NCBI GenBank assembly: GCA_050245915.1
Contig: JBFWWZ010000030.1
Location: forward strand, 1-36,900
Source: JBDSKH01 sp050245915
GTDB lineage: Bacteria > Actinomycetota > Actinomycetes > Actinomycetales > Microbacteriaceae
Direction of reading: 5' to 3'
DNA: 36,900 nucleotides
This document shows, in pieces, positions 15,024 through 23,010 of this stretch. The translations under genes were made by a program, and so were the position numbers. Each line of letters begins with the position of its first letter. The first letter of the stretch is position 1. The notes beneath the pieces were generated by a model that did no database searches, was not told the DNA's origin, and worked only from the letters and a program-made list of their open reading frames with translations.

Positions 15024-16793
15024 GTGCCCCTGGCGATCGAGGACTACGCGCTCATCGGCGACTGCCATACGGGCGCTCTCGTCGGCGCCGACGGCAGCAT
15101 CGACTGGCTGTGCCTGCCGCGATTCGACTCGCCGTCGATGTTCGGGGCGCTGCTCGGCGACGAGGATCACGGGCACTGGCGCGTCGCCCCGGTCGGCGGA
15201 GGACGCTGCACGTCGCGGCAGTACCTGGAGGACACGTTCGTCCTGGTCACCCGGTGGGAGACCGAGTCGGGGGTCGCCGAGGTGGTCGACCTGATGCCGC
15301 ACGGCGACCGGCGTGCGGATCTGGTGCGACGGGTGCGCGGCATCAGCGGCACTGTCCGCATGGAGCAGGTGCTGCGGATCCGGTTCGACTACGCCGATGC
15401 GGTGCCCTGGGTGCGGCGCCTCGACGACGGGCTGCTCGCCGTCGCCGGGCCGGACGCGATCGTCGTGCGCGGCCCCCGGATGACAGCCGACGGGATGGCG
15501 CACCGGCTGGAGTTCGACGTCGCCGCTGGCGAGGTGGTCGACACCACCCTCACCTGGTTCCCGTCGCACCGCGAGACGCCCGTCGCACTGGACGTCGGCT
15601 CCCGCATCGACGACACGGTGGCCTGGTGGCGCACCTGGGCGCAGGGCTGCGCGCAGCTCGAACGCTACGGCGCGGAGGTGCGGCGGTCGCTGCTGGTGCT
15701 GCGTGCGCTCACCCACGAGGACACCGGCGGCGTCGTCGCCGCGGCCACCACGAGCCTGCCGGAGCAGGACGGCGGCGTGCGCAACTGGGACTACCGCTAC
15801 GTCTGGCTGCGGGATGCCGCGCTCACCCTGACTGCGCTGATGGGGCACGGCTTCGCGACGGAGGCGGCCGAATGGCGCGGCTGGCTGCTGCGCGCGATCG
15901 CCGGCGACCCGGCAGATGTGCAGATCATGTACGGCCTCGGCGGGGAACGCCGACTCCCCGAGTGGGAGCCCGCGTCGCTGCCCGGCTACCGCGGCGCCGC
16001 ACCGGTGCGGGTCGGCAACGCGGCGTACCTGCAGTTCCAGGGCGACGTCTTCGGCGAGGTCATGCTCGCCCTCGAGAAGGCACGCGTCATCGGCATCGCC
16101 GACGACGCCTTCTCGTGGCCGCTGCAGGTGGCGCTGCTGGACTTCGTGGAGCACAACCTCGACCGCCAGGACAACGGGATCTGGGAGATCCGCGGGGAGC
16201 TGCGGCACTTCACCCATTCGCGGGCGATGCTGTGGGCGGCGTTCGACTGCGCCATCCGCGCGGTGCAGCTGCACGGCCTCCCCGGCCCCGTCGACCGCTG
16301 GATCGAGCTCCGCGACACACTCCGCGACGAGATCGAGCGTGAAGGCTTCGACCGCGTGCGCAACACTTTCGTGCAGTTCTACGGCAGCTCCGAGGTCGAC
16401 GCCTCCCTGCTGCAGCTGTCGCAGATCGGGTTCGTGACCGCGGAGGACCCCAGGATGCTGGGGACCGTCGCGGCCCTGGAGCAGGATCTGCTGCAGGACG
16501 GCCTGCTGCTGCGCTACCGGACGGAGTCGTCGGTGGACGGCTTGCCCGGCGGGGAGCACCCGTTCCTCGCGTGCTCGTTCTGGCTGGTGCAGCAGTACGC
16601 CGACTCGGGGCGTCTCGATGACGCGATCGCGCTGATGGACCGTCTCGTGTCGTTCTGCAACGATGTCGGGCTGCTCAGCGAGGAGTACGACGTCGCGGGC
16701 CGCCGGCAGATGGGCAACACACCGCAGGCGCTGTCGCACCTGGCACTGGTCGGGGCAGCCGACGCTATCGCCGCTGCAGCCGGAAGATCCTGA
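15024..16793 (+). CDS. GH15 glycoside hydrolase (glucoamylase/trehalase type)
   Basis: This 589-residue cytoplasmic protein has an N-terminal beta-sandwich starting IEDYALIGDCHTGALVG and a C-terminal (alpha/alpha)6 barrel. RNWDYRYVWLRDAA lies near residue 253 and WEIRGELRHFTHSRAMLW in the middle of the barrel. LLSEEYD near residue 553 carries a catalytic Glu, followed by GNTPQALSHLAL. In actinobacteria such non-secreted GH15 proteins include the phosphate-dependent trehalase of mycobacteria, so alpha,alpha-trehalose hydrolysis is likely but not proved. GTG 15024 lies 5 bases after the nnrE stop. The 3' end overlaps the convergent Ddn-like gene by 29 bases. Confidence 0.93.
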   Translation: MPLAIEDYALIGDCHTGALVGADGSIDWLCLPRFDSPSMFGALLGDEDHGHWRVAPVGGGRCTSRQYLEDTFVLVTRWETESGVAEVVDLMPHGDRRADLVRRVRGISGTVRMEQVLRIRFDYADAVPWVRRLDDGLLAVAGPDAIVVRGPRMTADGMAHRLEFDVAAGEVVDTTLTWFPSHRETPVALDVGSRIDDTVAWWRTWAQGCAQLERYGAEVRRSLLVLRALTHEDTGGVVAAATTSLPEQDGGVRNWDYRYVWLRDAALTLTALMGHGFATEAAEWRGWLLRAIAGDPADVQIMYGLGGERRLPEWEPASLPGYRGAAPVRVGNAAYLQFQGDVFGEVMLALEKARVIGIADDAFSWPLQVALLDFVEHNLDRQDNGIWEIRGELRHFTHSRAMLWAAFDCAIRAVQLHGLPGPVDRWIELRDTLRDEIEREGFDRVRNTFVQFYGSSEVDASLLQLSQIGFVTAEDPRMLGTVAALEQDLLQDGLLLRYRTESSVDGLPGGEHPFLACSFWLVQQYADSGRLDDAIALMDRLVSFCNDVGLLSEEYDVAGRRQMGNTPQALSHLALVGAADAIAAAAGRS

Positions 16794-17238
16794 GCTCGCG
16801 CCCGGCGGTGCGCTCGTACTCGCGGTACCCGGGCCAGTTCCGTTCCAGTTTCACCCACGTGGACTCCCGCTCCTCCGCGGGAACCAGGGCGGCGCGCACG
16901 GGGATGCGCCGCCCGCGCACGGTGACCGCGGCATCCGGGGTCTTCAGCAGGTTCGCCGTCCAGGCCGGGTGCGTCTCGAGGGCGAAGTTGCTGCCTGTGA
17001 CGAGCATGTCGTCGCCGTCGGGGCAGTACATGAGCTCGGTGTCGCGGGGCTCCCCCGACCGGGCTCCCGTCGTGTGCAGCACGAGCGACGGCACCCCGAG
17101 GTTGCTGAGCGGCGTGCGGCCGCCGAGCCGCTTCCAGCCGCGTTCGAGCGGCGGCATGATCCGCGGACCGACCCGGCGGAAGGTGCCGGTCCGTGAGACC
17201 CACGCCACGGCGGGACGGAATGCGTGCGGGAGAGGCAT
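16765..17238 (-). CDS. Ddn-type deazaflavin-dependent nitroreductase family protein
   Basis: This 157-residue protein belongs to the split beta-barrel family of F420H2-dependent reductases. Diagnostic segments are VLHTTGARSGEPRDTELMY, DMLVTGSNFALETHPAWTANLL and ERNWPGYREYERTAGRELRIFRL. These proteins reduce quinones or nitro compounds using F420, or bind other flavins. A candidate box CACCAT lies 6 bases before the ATG, weaker than the others. The neighbouring LLM oxidoreductase gene is divergent, and its -10 box overlaps this start codon. The physiological substrate is unknown. Confidence 0.9.
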   Translation of the reverse strand: MPLPHAFRPAVAWVSRTGTFRRVGPRIMPPLERGWKRLGGRTPLSNLGVPSLVLHTTGARSGEPRDTELMYCPDGDDMLVTGSNFALETHPAWTANLLKTPDAAVTVRGRRIPVRAALVPAEERESTWVKLERNWPGYREYERTAGRELRIFRLQRR

Positions 17239-17243
17239 ACGTT
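17238..17243 (+). promoter_or_regulatory. -10 box TACGTT of LLM oxidoreductase gene
   Basis: TACGTT ends 9 bases before ATG 17253. It overlaps the first base of the divergent Ddn-like start codon, so initiation on one side may interfere with the other. Confidence 0.45.
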
Positions 17244-17252
17244 GATGGTGAC

Positions 17253-18275
17253 ATGAAAAAGATCGGGTTCCTGAGCTTCGGCCACTGGCAGGATGTGCCC
17301 GGCTCGCAGGTGCTGACCGGGCAGGACGCCCTGCGGCAGACCATCGAGTTGGCGGTCGCCGCGGAGGAGATCGGCGTTTCGGGCGCCTACGTGCGCGTGC
17401 ACCACTTCGCCCGGCAGCTGGCGTCGCCGTTCCCGCTGCTCGCCGCGATGGCCGCGCGCACCTCGACGATCGAGCTCGGCACCGCCGTCATCGACATGCG
17501 CTACGAGAACCCGCTGTACATGGCCGAGGAGGCCGCGATCGCCGACCTGATCAGCGGCGGCCGGCTGCAGCTCGGAATCAGCCGCGGCTCCCCCGAGCCC
17601 GCGCTCGACGGTGCGGCCGCCTTCGGCTATGTCCCCGCCGAGGGTGAGACCGACGCCGACATGGCGCGTCAGCACGCCGAGCTGTTCCGGCTGGCGATCG
17701 ACGGGCGTCCGGTGGTGCGCGGCAACCCGCAGATGGGCGCACCGGGTGCTCTGGCGATCCAGCCGCAGTCTCCGGGCCTCGGCGACCGCATCTGGTGGGG
17801 TGCCGGCACGCGCGCCACCGCGGTGTGGACCGCCGAACAGGGCATGAACCTGATGAGCTCCACCTTGCTGACCGAGGACACGGGGGTGCCGTTCGACGAG
17901 CTGCAGGCGGAGCAGATCGCGAACTACCGGGAGGCCTGGGCGGCGCGCACCGGCGGGCAGGGTCGCACCCCGCGCGTGTCGGTCAGCCGCAGCATCCTGC
18001 CCCTCATCGACGACGAGACCCGGCACTACTTCGGCCTGCGTGCGCAGGCCGACTCGACCGATCAGGTCGGCTACATCGGCGGCGACCTCGCGCGGTTCGG
18101 TCGCAGCTACATCGGCGAGCCCGACCGGATCGCTGCCGAACTGGCCCAGGATGCCGCGGTCGCCGCCGCGGACACCGTGCTCGTCACGGTCCCCAACCAG
18201 CTCGGCGTGGAGTTCAACGCACGCATCCTCGAGTCGATCGTGAGGGACATCGTCCCGGCGCTGCCGTCGGCTTAG
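17253..18275 (+). CDS. LLM-class (luciferase-like) flavin-dependent oxidoreductase
   Basis: This 340-residue TIM-barrel flavin monooxygenase or reductase begins KKIGFLSFGHW and contains GVSGAYVRVHHFARQ, TSTIELGTAVIDMRYENPLYMAEEAA, DLISGGRLQLGISRGS and WWGAGTRATAVWTAEQGMNLM. The pattern is that of FMN- or F420-dependent LLM proteins. The substrate is not predictable. ATG 17253 is chosen because upstream in-frame starts lie before the -10 box and inside the divergent gene. It converges with mug, and the two stop codons overlap within CTTAG. Confidence 0.93.
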   Translation: MKKIGFLSFGHWQDVPGSQVLTGQDALRQTIELAVAAEEIGVSGAYVRVHHFARQLASPFPLLAAMAARTSTIELGTAVIDMRYENPLYMAEEAAIADLISGGRLQLGISRGSPEPALDGAAAFGYVPAEGETDADMARQHAELFRLAIDGRPVVRGNPQMGAPGALAIQPQSPGLGDRIWWGAGTRATAVWTAEQGMNLMSSTLLTEDTGVPFDELQAEQIANYREAWAARTGGQGRTPRVSVSRSILPLIDDETRHYFGLRAQADSTDQVGYIGGDLARFGRSYIGEPDRIAAELAQDAAVAAADTVLVTVPNQLGVEFNARILESIVRDIVPALPSA

Positions 18276-18841
18276 CGCAGCACCCCTGCGGCTCGTGCCG
18301 GTTCGGCGTAGGCGGCGGCGAGCGTCGCGATCGTGTCGTGCGCGTTCAGCCCGCTCGGGTTGGGGAGCACCCAGAGCTCCGCGCCCTCCAGCGTCTCGTC
18401 CTGCCTGCCCTGCGTCGCCTTCGGGCGCCCGAACGCGTCGCGGTACGCCGTGATCCCGACCACCGCGACCACCCGGGGACGCCACACCGCCACGTTGAGC
18501 CTCAGCCGCTCGGCGCCCGCGCGCAGCTCGTCCCGGGTGAGCTCGTCGGCGCGGGCGGTCGCGCGGTTCACCAGATTCGAGATGCCGAGGCCGAGCGACA
18601 TGAAGGTCGCCCGGTAGTCGGGGGTGAACCCGTTCACGAAGTCGGGGAGCTCGGGGAGGATGCCGGCGGTGACGAGCGCCGGGTAGAAGCGGTTGCCGGG
18701 GTGGGCGAACGGGGTCTGCGTCGCCGCCGTCCAGAGGCCGGGGTTGATGCCGACGAAAAGCAGCTTCAGGCCGGGCCCGACGAGGTCCGGGATGCTGCGG
18801 CCGCGGAATTCCTGGAGCTCCGCCCGGCTGAACCTAGCCAC
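18272..18841 (-). CDS. mug: G/U mismatch-specific DNA glycosylase (Mug/TDG family)
   Basis: This 189-residue protein excises uracil or thymine from mismatches with guanine in double-stranded DNA. Motif 1, LLFVGINPGLWTA, contains the catalytic Asn33 and is followed by HPGNRFYPAL. Motif 2 is NPSGLNAHDT, which inserts into the helix. The start is probably GTG 18841, overlapping the stop of the dienelactone hydrolase gene by 8 bases. The longer frame to 18883 begins with low-complexity residues inside the upstream gene and is less likely. Confidence 0.92.
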   Translation of the reverse strand: MARFSRAELQEFRGRSIPDLVGPGLKLLFVGINPGLWTAATQTPFAHPGNRFYPALVTAGILPELPDFVNGFTPDYRATFMSLGLGISNLVNRATARADELTRDELRAGAERLRLNVAVWRPRVVAVVGITAYRDAFGRPKATQGRQDETLEGAELWVLPNPSGLNAHDTIATLAAAYAEPARAAGVLR

Positions 18842-19556
18842 GCAGATGCTCCCGGAAGAACGCGTCGATCCGGAGCCAGGCATCGGCGGCCGCGACCGGC
18901 TCGGGGCCTGCGCCGAGGATCCGGCGGGTCAGCAGCCGCGCGGCCGCCGGCCCGCTCTCGTCGTCGTTGAGGAAGGAGTGGCCGGCGCTCGGGTACTCCT
19001 TCACGTCGTGCGGCACGCCGAGCCTGGTGAGCGCGCCCTCCAGCTTCTGAGCCGCACCCGTCAGCGATCCGTCGCGGGCGCCGTAGCTGCCGACGATGGG
19101 GCACGCCCCGCGCAAGTCGTCGTCGAGGTCGCGGGGAAGCATCCCGTAGTTCGCGGACGCGACCTCGAACCCGTGCCCCGAGGCGGCGACGAGGGCGAAG
19201 CCGCCGCCCATGCAGAAGCCGAGCACACCCACGCGGCCCGTGCTGTCATCCCGAGCCGCCAGGAATGCGCGTGCGGACTCGATGTCGACGAACGCGCGGC
19301 CCTCGCCGGAGCGCAACGCGCGGACCGTCGCGACCAGGCATCGCCTCGCGCCACCCTGGCTGTAGAGGTCGGGCATCAGCGCGAGGTAGCCGAGCGCGGC
19401 GAGGTGCGCCACCTGGCGGCGCATGACATCCGTGATCCCGTACGCCTCGTGGATCAGCACGACGCCCGGAAAGGGTCCGTCGCCGTCCGGGACGGCGAGA
19501 ACCCCGCGGAGTCCCGCGCTGCCACCCTCGGCATCGGGGAGACGCACCTCGATCAC
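18834..19556 (-). CDS. Dienelactone hydrolase family protein
   Basis: This 240-residue alpha/beta hydrolase has the nucleophile elbow GFCMGGGFA, in which Cys replaces the usual Ser as in true dienelactone hydrolases, and the catalytic His in SAGHSFLND. The N-terminal VVLIHEAYGITDVMRRQVAHLA carries the oxyanion region. Start GTG 19556 overlaps the GNAT stop (GTGA), so the long upstream open frame is a shadow of the GNAT gene. The substrate is unknown: no aromatic-ring degradation genes lie nearby, so general ester or lactone hydrolysis is as likely as chlorocatechol breakdown. Confidence 0.92.
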   Translation of the reverse strand: MIEVRLPDAEGGSAGLRGVLAVPDGDGPFPGVVLIHEAYGITDVMRRQVAHLAALGYLALMPDLYSQGGARRCLVATVRALRSGEGRAFVDIESARAFLAARDDSTGRVGVLGFCMGGGFALVAASGHGFEVASANYGMLPRDLDDDLRGACPIVGSYGARDGSLTGAAQKLEGALTRLGVPHDVKEYPSAGHSFLNDDESGPAAARLLTRRILGAGPEPVAAADAWLRIDAFFREHLRG

Positions 19557-20143
19557 GGGGCGGCGCGCCACATGGTCGAGACGACGGTGCCGGGGACGAA
19601 ACCCTCGAACGCGCCCACCTTCGCGAAACCGAGTCGCTCGTACCGGTGGTCGTTCGCCGGGTTCGTCGATTCCAGGTAGGCGGGGATGCCGCGACGGTCG
19701 AGATCGGCGAGCGTCTCGCGCACCAGCTGCTGCGCGATGCCGTGGCCACGGTGGTCGGGATGGGTCGCGAGCAGGCTCAGGTACGCGTGCGGCTCCTCCT
19801 GGGGGTGGGCGTCGTCGAAACGCTCCCAGAGGGCGAACATCGGGTCGTGCGACCCGGCGGGCAGCTCGGTCATGACGATGTCGCGGAGCTCGTCGACCGC
19901 CGCGTTGCTCATCTCCTCCTCGCCCGGAGGGATCCAGAGCGCGATCGCGGCGCCGTCGTCGGCGATGTGCACCATCCCATGCGGCAGCGCGCCCTCGACG
20001 AAGCGCTGCCAGAACGGGATGCGGTGCGCGACCGATCCATCGGGCCGGGTCAGCGCGGGCCCCCACACCGGATCGTCGGCGAACGCGAGCGCGATGATCC
20101 CGGTGACGAGTCCGGCGTCCTGCGCCGTCGCGGTGCGCATCAT
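19553..20143 (-). CDS. GNAT-family N-acetyltransferase
   Basis: This 196-residue acetyltransferase has the acetyl-CoA loop ATHPDHRGHGIAQQLV and the C-terminal LESTNPANDHRYERLGF. The N-terminal half (FADDPVWGPAL, IALWIPPG) matches the actinobacterial branch seen beside resistance or tailoring genes. The ATG at 20143 lies 6 bases after CATACT, a one-base variant of the common -10, and GAGGG is too close to serve as a standard ribosome-binding site. It heads the run GNAT, dienelactone hydrolase, mug, all joined by stop-start overlaps. The acceptor substrate is unknown. Confidence 0.9.
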   Translation of the reverse strand: MMRTATAQDAGLVTGIIALAFADDPVWGPALTRPDGSVAHRIPFWQRFVEGALPHGMVHIADDGAAIALWIPPGEEEMSNAAVDELRDIVMTELPAGSHDPMFALWERFDDAHPQEEPHAYLSLLATHPDHRGHGIAQQLVRETLADLDRRGIPAYLESTNPANDHRYERLGFAKVGAFEGFVPGTVVSTMWRAAP

Positions 20144-20149
20144 GCCCTC

Positions 20150-20155
20150 AGTATG
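20150..20155 (-). promoter_or_regulatory. Candidate -10 box CATACT of GNAT-hydrolase-mug run
   Basis: This CANNNT hexamer ends 6 bases before ATG 20143, the same spacing as the TANNNT boxes. Cytosine at the first position makes it weaker. Confidence 0.4.
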
Positions 20156-20182
20156 GCAAGGGCGGTAGGGCAGGGCCGCGGT

Positions 20183-20188
20183 TACGCT
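20183..20188 (+). promoter_or_regulatory. -10 box TACGCT of siderophore-interacting protein gene
   Basis: TACGCT ends 7 bases before ATG 20196. No iron-box palindrome could be recognised beside it. Confidence 0.58.
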
Positions 20189-20195
20189 GACGGGG

Positions 20196-20999
20196 ATGCC
20201 TTTCGAGCGTGAGACCGTCCGTCACCCCATGTCGCTGCGCCGGGCGACGGTCGCCGCGGTACAGCCTGTGGTCCCGTCGATCGTGCGCGTCACCCTCGAG
20301 GGCCCGGGGCTCGATGGCTTCGTGTCGCTCGGACCGGCCGACCACGTGAAGGTGTTCTTCCCGGATCCGGCGAGCGGCGAGCTGCTGCTGCCGGACATCC
20401 GGCCGGAAGGGCTGAGCCGCCCAGCGCAGGAGGGGACGATCATCTCGCGCGACTACACCCCTCTGCCCGCGGCGGACGGGACGCTGCAGCTGGACTTCGT
20501 GCTGCACGGTGACGAGGGGCCCGCGTCGGCGTGGGCGGCGCGGGCGGCCGTCGGGGACGAGCTGGGCATCGGCGGGCCGCGTGGGTCGCGCCTGGCGCCG
20601 GCGGGGGTCGGTCGCCTGCTGGTGGTCGCCGACGAGACCGCGCTGCCGGCGACGCGACGGTGGCTGGATGCCGTGCCGGCATCCACGGAGGTCACCGCCC
20701 TGCTCTCGGTCGCCGACGACGACGTCAGCGACTACTTCGCACCGGACGCCCGCCTCGACGCCGAGTGGCTGGTGCGGGGCATCGACGATCTCGAGGAGGC
20801 GCTGCGCTCGCTGGGGCAGGTCGGCGACGACACGTTCGTGTTCATGGCCGGCGAGGCCACCTCGCTCGTGCCCCTGCGCCGCTATCTGCGCGACGAGCTG
20901 GGCCTGCCCCGTGAGCAGGTCTCCGCGAGCGGGTACTGGAAGCGCGGGATCGTGAACCGGGACCACCATGAACCGCTGGATCCGAGCGATCCGGACTGA
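20196..20999 (+). CDS. Siderophore-interacting protein (ferric-siderophore reductase)
   Basis: This 267-residue flavoprotein of the ViuB/SIP family reduces imported ferric siderophores. The FAD site is ISRDYTPL, DFVLHGDEGPASAWA follows, and VVADETALPATRRWL is the NAD(P)H-binding start. The C-terminal ASGYWKRGI is strongly diagnostic. No siderophore synthesis or uptake genes lie nearby. The stop codon lies within a tandemly duplicated 15-base unit (20986-21015), so the end of the protein (DPSDPD) is part of the repeated sequence. Confidence 0.94.
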   Translation: MPFERETVRHPMSLRRATVAAVQPVVPSIVRVTLEGPGLDGFVSLGPADHVKVFFPDPASGELLLPDIRPEGLSRPAQEGTIISRDYTPLPAADGTLQLDFVLHGDEGPASAWAARAAVGDELGIGGPRGSRLAPAGVGRLLVVADETALPATRRWLDAVPASTEVTALLSVADDDVSDYFAPDARLDAEWLVRGIDDLEEALRSLGQVGDDTFVFMAGEATSLVPLRRYLRDELGLPREQVSASGYWKRGIVNRDHHEPLDPSDPD

Positions 21000-21015
21000 C
21001 GCGATCCGGACTGAC
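20986..21015. repeat. 15-bp tandem duplication across the stop of the SIP gene
   Basis: Two perfect copies of GCGATCCGGACTGAC abut (20986-21000 and 21001-21015). A fragment of a third (GCGA) follows at 21016-21019. Each full copy contains TGA, the first being the stop codon in use. The repeat ends 8 bases before the -10 box of the exonuclease gene. Confidence 0.95.
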
Positions 21016-21023
21016 GCGACGAC

Positions 21024-21029
21024 TAGCCT
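21024..21029 (+). promoter_or_regulatory. -10 box TAGCCT of exonuclease gene
   Basis: TAGCCT ends 6 bases before GTG 21036. It supports a GTG leaderless start. Confidence 0.62.
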
Positions 21030-21035
21030 GATCGG

Positions 21036-21611
21036 GTGCCTTCGCAGCCCGAGATCAAGCCCGAGACCTACATCAGCGTCGACGTCGAGACGGCCGGGCC
21101 GACGCCGGAGGAGTACTCGATGCTGTCGATCGGCGCGTGCCTCGTGGATGACCCCGACAGCGGGTTCTACGTCGAGCTGAAGCCGCTGACCGACAACGTG
21201 CAGGAGTCGTCGCTCGCGGTGAGCGGGCTGTCGATGGAAGCTCTCGCGAGGGATGGTCTCACCCCGATCGATGCGATGCGCCAGTTCGAGGACTGGGTCG
21301 AGCTGGTGACGCCGAAGGGTAACGTGCCGGTGTTCGTGGCGTTCAACGCGGTGTTCGACTGGATGTGGGTCGACACCTACTTCCATCGCTACCTGAAACG
21401 GAACCCGTTCGGGCATTCGGCGATCGACATGAAGGCCTATTTCATGGGGATGACCGGCAGCACGTGGGCCGAGACCAGCATGCGGTTTCTGTCTCCGCAC
21501 TATCTCGCGGGGCGTCATCTGTCGCACAATGCACTCGGAGACGCCCGTGATCAGGCCGACCTCTTCCGTCAGGTGAAGGCCGAAGCCGAGGCAGGGCATC
21601 GCTCCGCCTGA
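21036..21611 (+). CDS. DEDDh-type 3'-5' exonuclease
   Basis: This 191-residue exonuclease-fold protein (RNase T / DnaQ superfamily) has all five catalytic residues: Asp16 and Glu18 in SVDVETAG, Asp108 in FNAVFDWMW, and His164 and Asp169 in HLSHNALGDA. The His gives the DEDDh subclass. It is a stand-alone domain with no polymerase attached, so RNA trimming or DNA repair are both possible. It is followed after 15 bases by an unrecognised gene with its own GAGGAG site, and the two are probably cotranscribed. Confidence 0.92.
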   Translation: MPSQPEIKPETYISVDVETAGPTPEEYSMLSIGACLVDDPDSGFYVELKPLTDNVQESSLAVSGLSMEALARDGLTPIDAMRQFEDWVELVTPKGNVPVFVAFNAVFDWMWVDTYFHRYLKRNPFGHSAIDMKAYFMGMTGSTWAETSMRFLSPHYLAGRHLSHNALGDARDQADLFRQVKAEAEAGHRSA

Positions 21612-21626
21612 CCCTGAGGAGCCCGG

Positions 21627-22976
21627 ATGACGACCACCGACGCGGACGACCAGACACAAGCCCTGCGCAAGATCATCGAGTCGGCGAAACGCCTCGGGGT
21701 CGAGATGGATGAGGCCGAGAGCCTGCAGTGGCTGAGCGCCATCGCCGCGGAGAAGGCGCAGGACGACGACGGCATCGTCGTCGACACGGCGAGCGGCACC
21801 TTCGGCTACCGCGCCACGATGCTCGACTTCAGCCCGAAGGACCTGGCGCGCTTCCGCCGGATCGGCGCGATCGTCGAGGTGACCGGCGAGGGGGGCGAGA
21901 GCGCGCTGGCGCTGTCCGGCTCGGCCGCCCAGTCCAAGATCCAGAGCTTCCCCGGTGACGCCGACTTCTTCCAGCGGCTCAACGTGCAGGCGGCGACCCG
22001 TGAGGACGCCTGCGCGATCATGGCGCGGCTGATGCGCGACCACGTGCTGTCGCACGTGCGGGGTGACACCTACCAGTTCTTGGAGGCGAAGCTCGGCAGC
22101 TACCCGGTCGACGGCACGGTGCGCGGCTCGGCCGTGAAGAAGGGCGGCCCGGTCACCTGGAAGATCGACGAGATCGAGGCGCAGACGCAGACCCTGGAGA
22201 CCGCGGACGGCAGCCGGATCGAGCTCGGCTGGGGCGAAATGGCGCTCGAGCCCGGCTGGTGCAAGCTCGACTGGGTCGTGAGCGACCCGTCGCGGGCGGG
22301 GCTCTCGAACGCGAGCAACGTGATCGACGTCACGTGGGAGGGTCCGGACGGCGAGATCGTGCCGCTCGACGGCTATCTCGACGCCTACTTCCAGGAGGTG
22401 TACCTCGACGCGGATGCGGTTCCCACCTTCGCGAAGGTCGCGAAGTTCGTCTCCGACGATGCCCTCGACGAGTACGTGGAGGCGCTCGAAGGGGAGGTGC
22501 GCAAGTACCTCACGCATCACCTCAATTACGGCAAGGCGGCCAAGCGGATGTACAACGTGTTCCGCCTGTCGGGACGTCATCTCGATGCCGCCTTCGTGCG
22601 CGAGCTCTTCGATGAGCCGGCGACGATCCTGTACCAGGTCTGGTCGCTCATCGGCACCCTCGACAACGCGACACAGGAGGGGTCGTCGATCCCCATCGAG
22701 GACGTGCAGCAGCAGGCGGACGCGCTGGTGCTCGAGGTGGTCGAGGCGCTCGACGGGGACGCGGAGGCCGAGCTGGTGAAATCGCTGCTGGAGCTGCGGC
22801 AGACCCTGGAGACGCAGAAGTCCGGCGAGAAGCGCACCACCGAGGTCGAGGCGGCGAAGACGCAGGTCGTGAACCTGATCAACACCTTCTACCGGGAGCG
22901 TCTGGTCGTCATGCCGAGCATCAAGGACTACATCGAGCGGATGCAGGCGGCGGACGCCGAGGGTGCCCACGCCTGA
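21627..22976 (+). CDS. Unrecognised 449-residue protein with nucleotidyltransferase-like motif
   Basis: I do not recognise the family. LSGSAAQSKIQSFPGDADFF (residues 97-115, approximately) fits the nucleotidyltransferase-superfamily pattern h-G-[GS]-x(9-13)-D-h-[DE]-h, with Gly98-Ser99 and Asp111/Asp113. KLDWVV (213-218) could supply the third carboxylate, Asp215. The C-terminal half is helical, with basic HHLNYGKAAKRMYNVFRLSG (about 297-316) and an acidic/Gln coiled stretch near 356-405. No signal peptide or membrane segment is present. GAGGAG lies 5 bases before the ATG. It sits directly behind a DEDDh exonuclease. Transfer of nucleotides to RNA or protein is a hypothesis only. The stop lies in the first unit of a 15-bp tandem repeat. 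Confidence 0.85.
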   Translation: MTTTDADDQTQALRKIIESAKRLGVEMDEAESLQWLSAIAAEKAQDDDGIVVDTASGTFGYRATMLDFSPKDLARFRRIGAIVEVTGEGGESALALSGSAAQSKIQSFPGDADFFQRLNVQAATREDACAIMARLMRDHVLSHVRGDTYQFLEAKLGSYPVDGTVRGSAVKKGGPVTWKIDEIEAQTQTLETADGSRIELGWGEMALEPGWCKLDWVVSDPSRAGLSNASNVIDVTWEGPDGEIVPLDGYLDAYFQEVYLDADAVPTFAKVAKFVSDDALDEYVEALEGEVRKYLTHHLNYGKAAKRMYNVFRLSGRHLDAAFVRELFDEPATILYQVWSLIGTLDNATQEGSSIPIEDVQQQADALVLEVVEALDGDAEAELVKSLLELRQTLETQKSGEKRTTEVEAAKTQVVNLINTFYRERLVVMPSIKDYIERMQAADAEGAHA

Positions 22977-23010
22977 GCCCCCCACGCCTGAGCCGCGCAC
23001 GCCTACGCCG
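22966..23010. repeat. Three-unit 15-bp tandem repeat between convergent genes
   Basis: The units are CCCACGCCTGAGCCC (22966-22980), CCCACGCCTGAGCCG (22981-22995) and CGCACGCCTACGCCG (22996-23010). The first carries the stop of the 449-residue protein. The third carries the stop (TAG on the minus strand) of the convergent HNH fragment. Confidence 0.9.
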
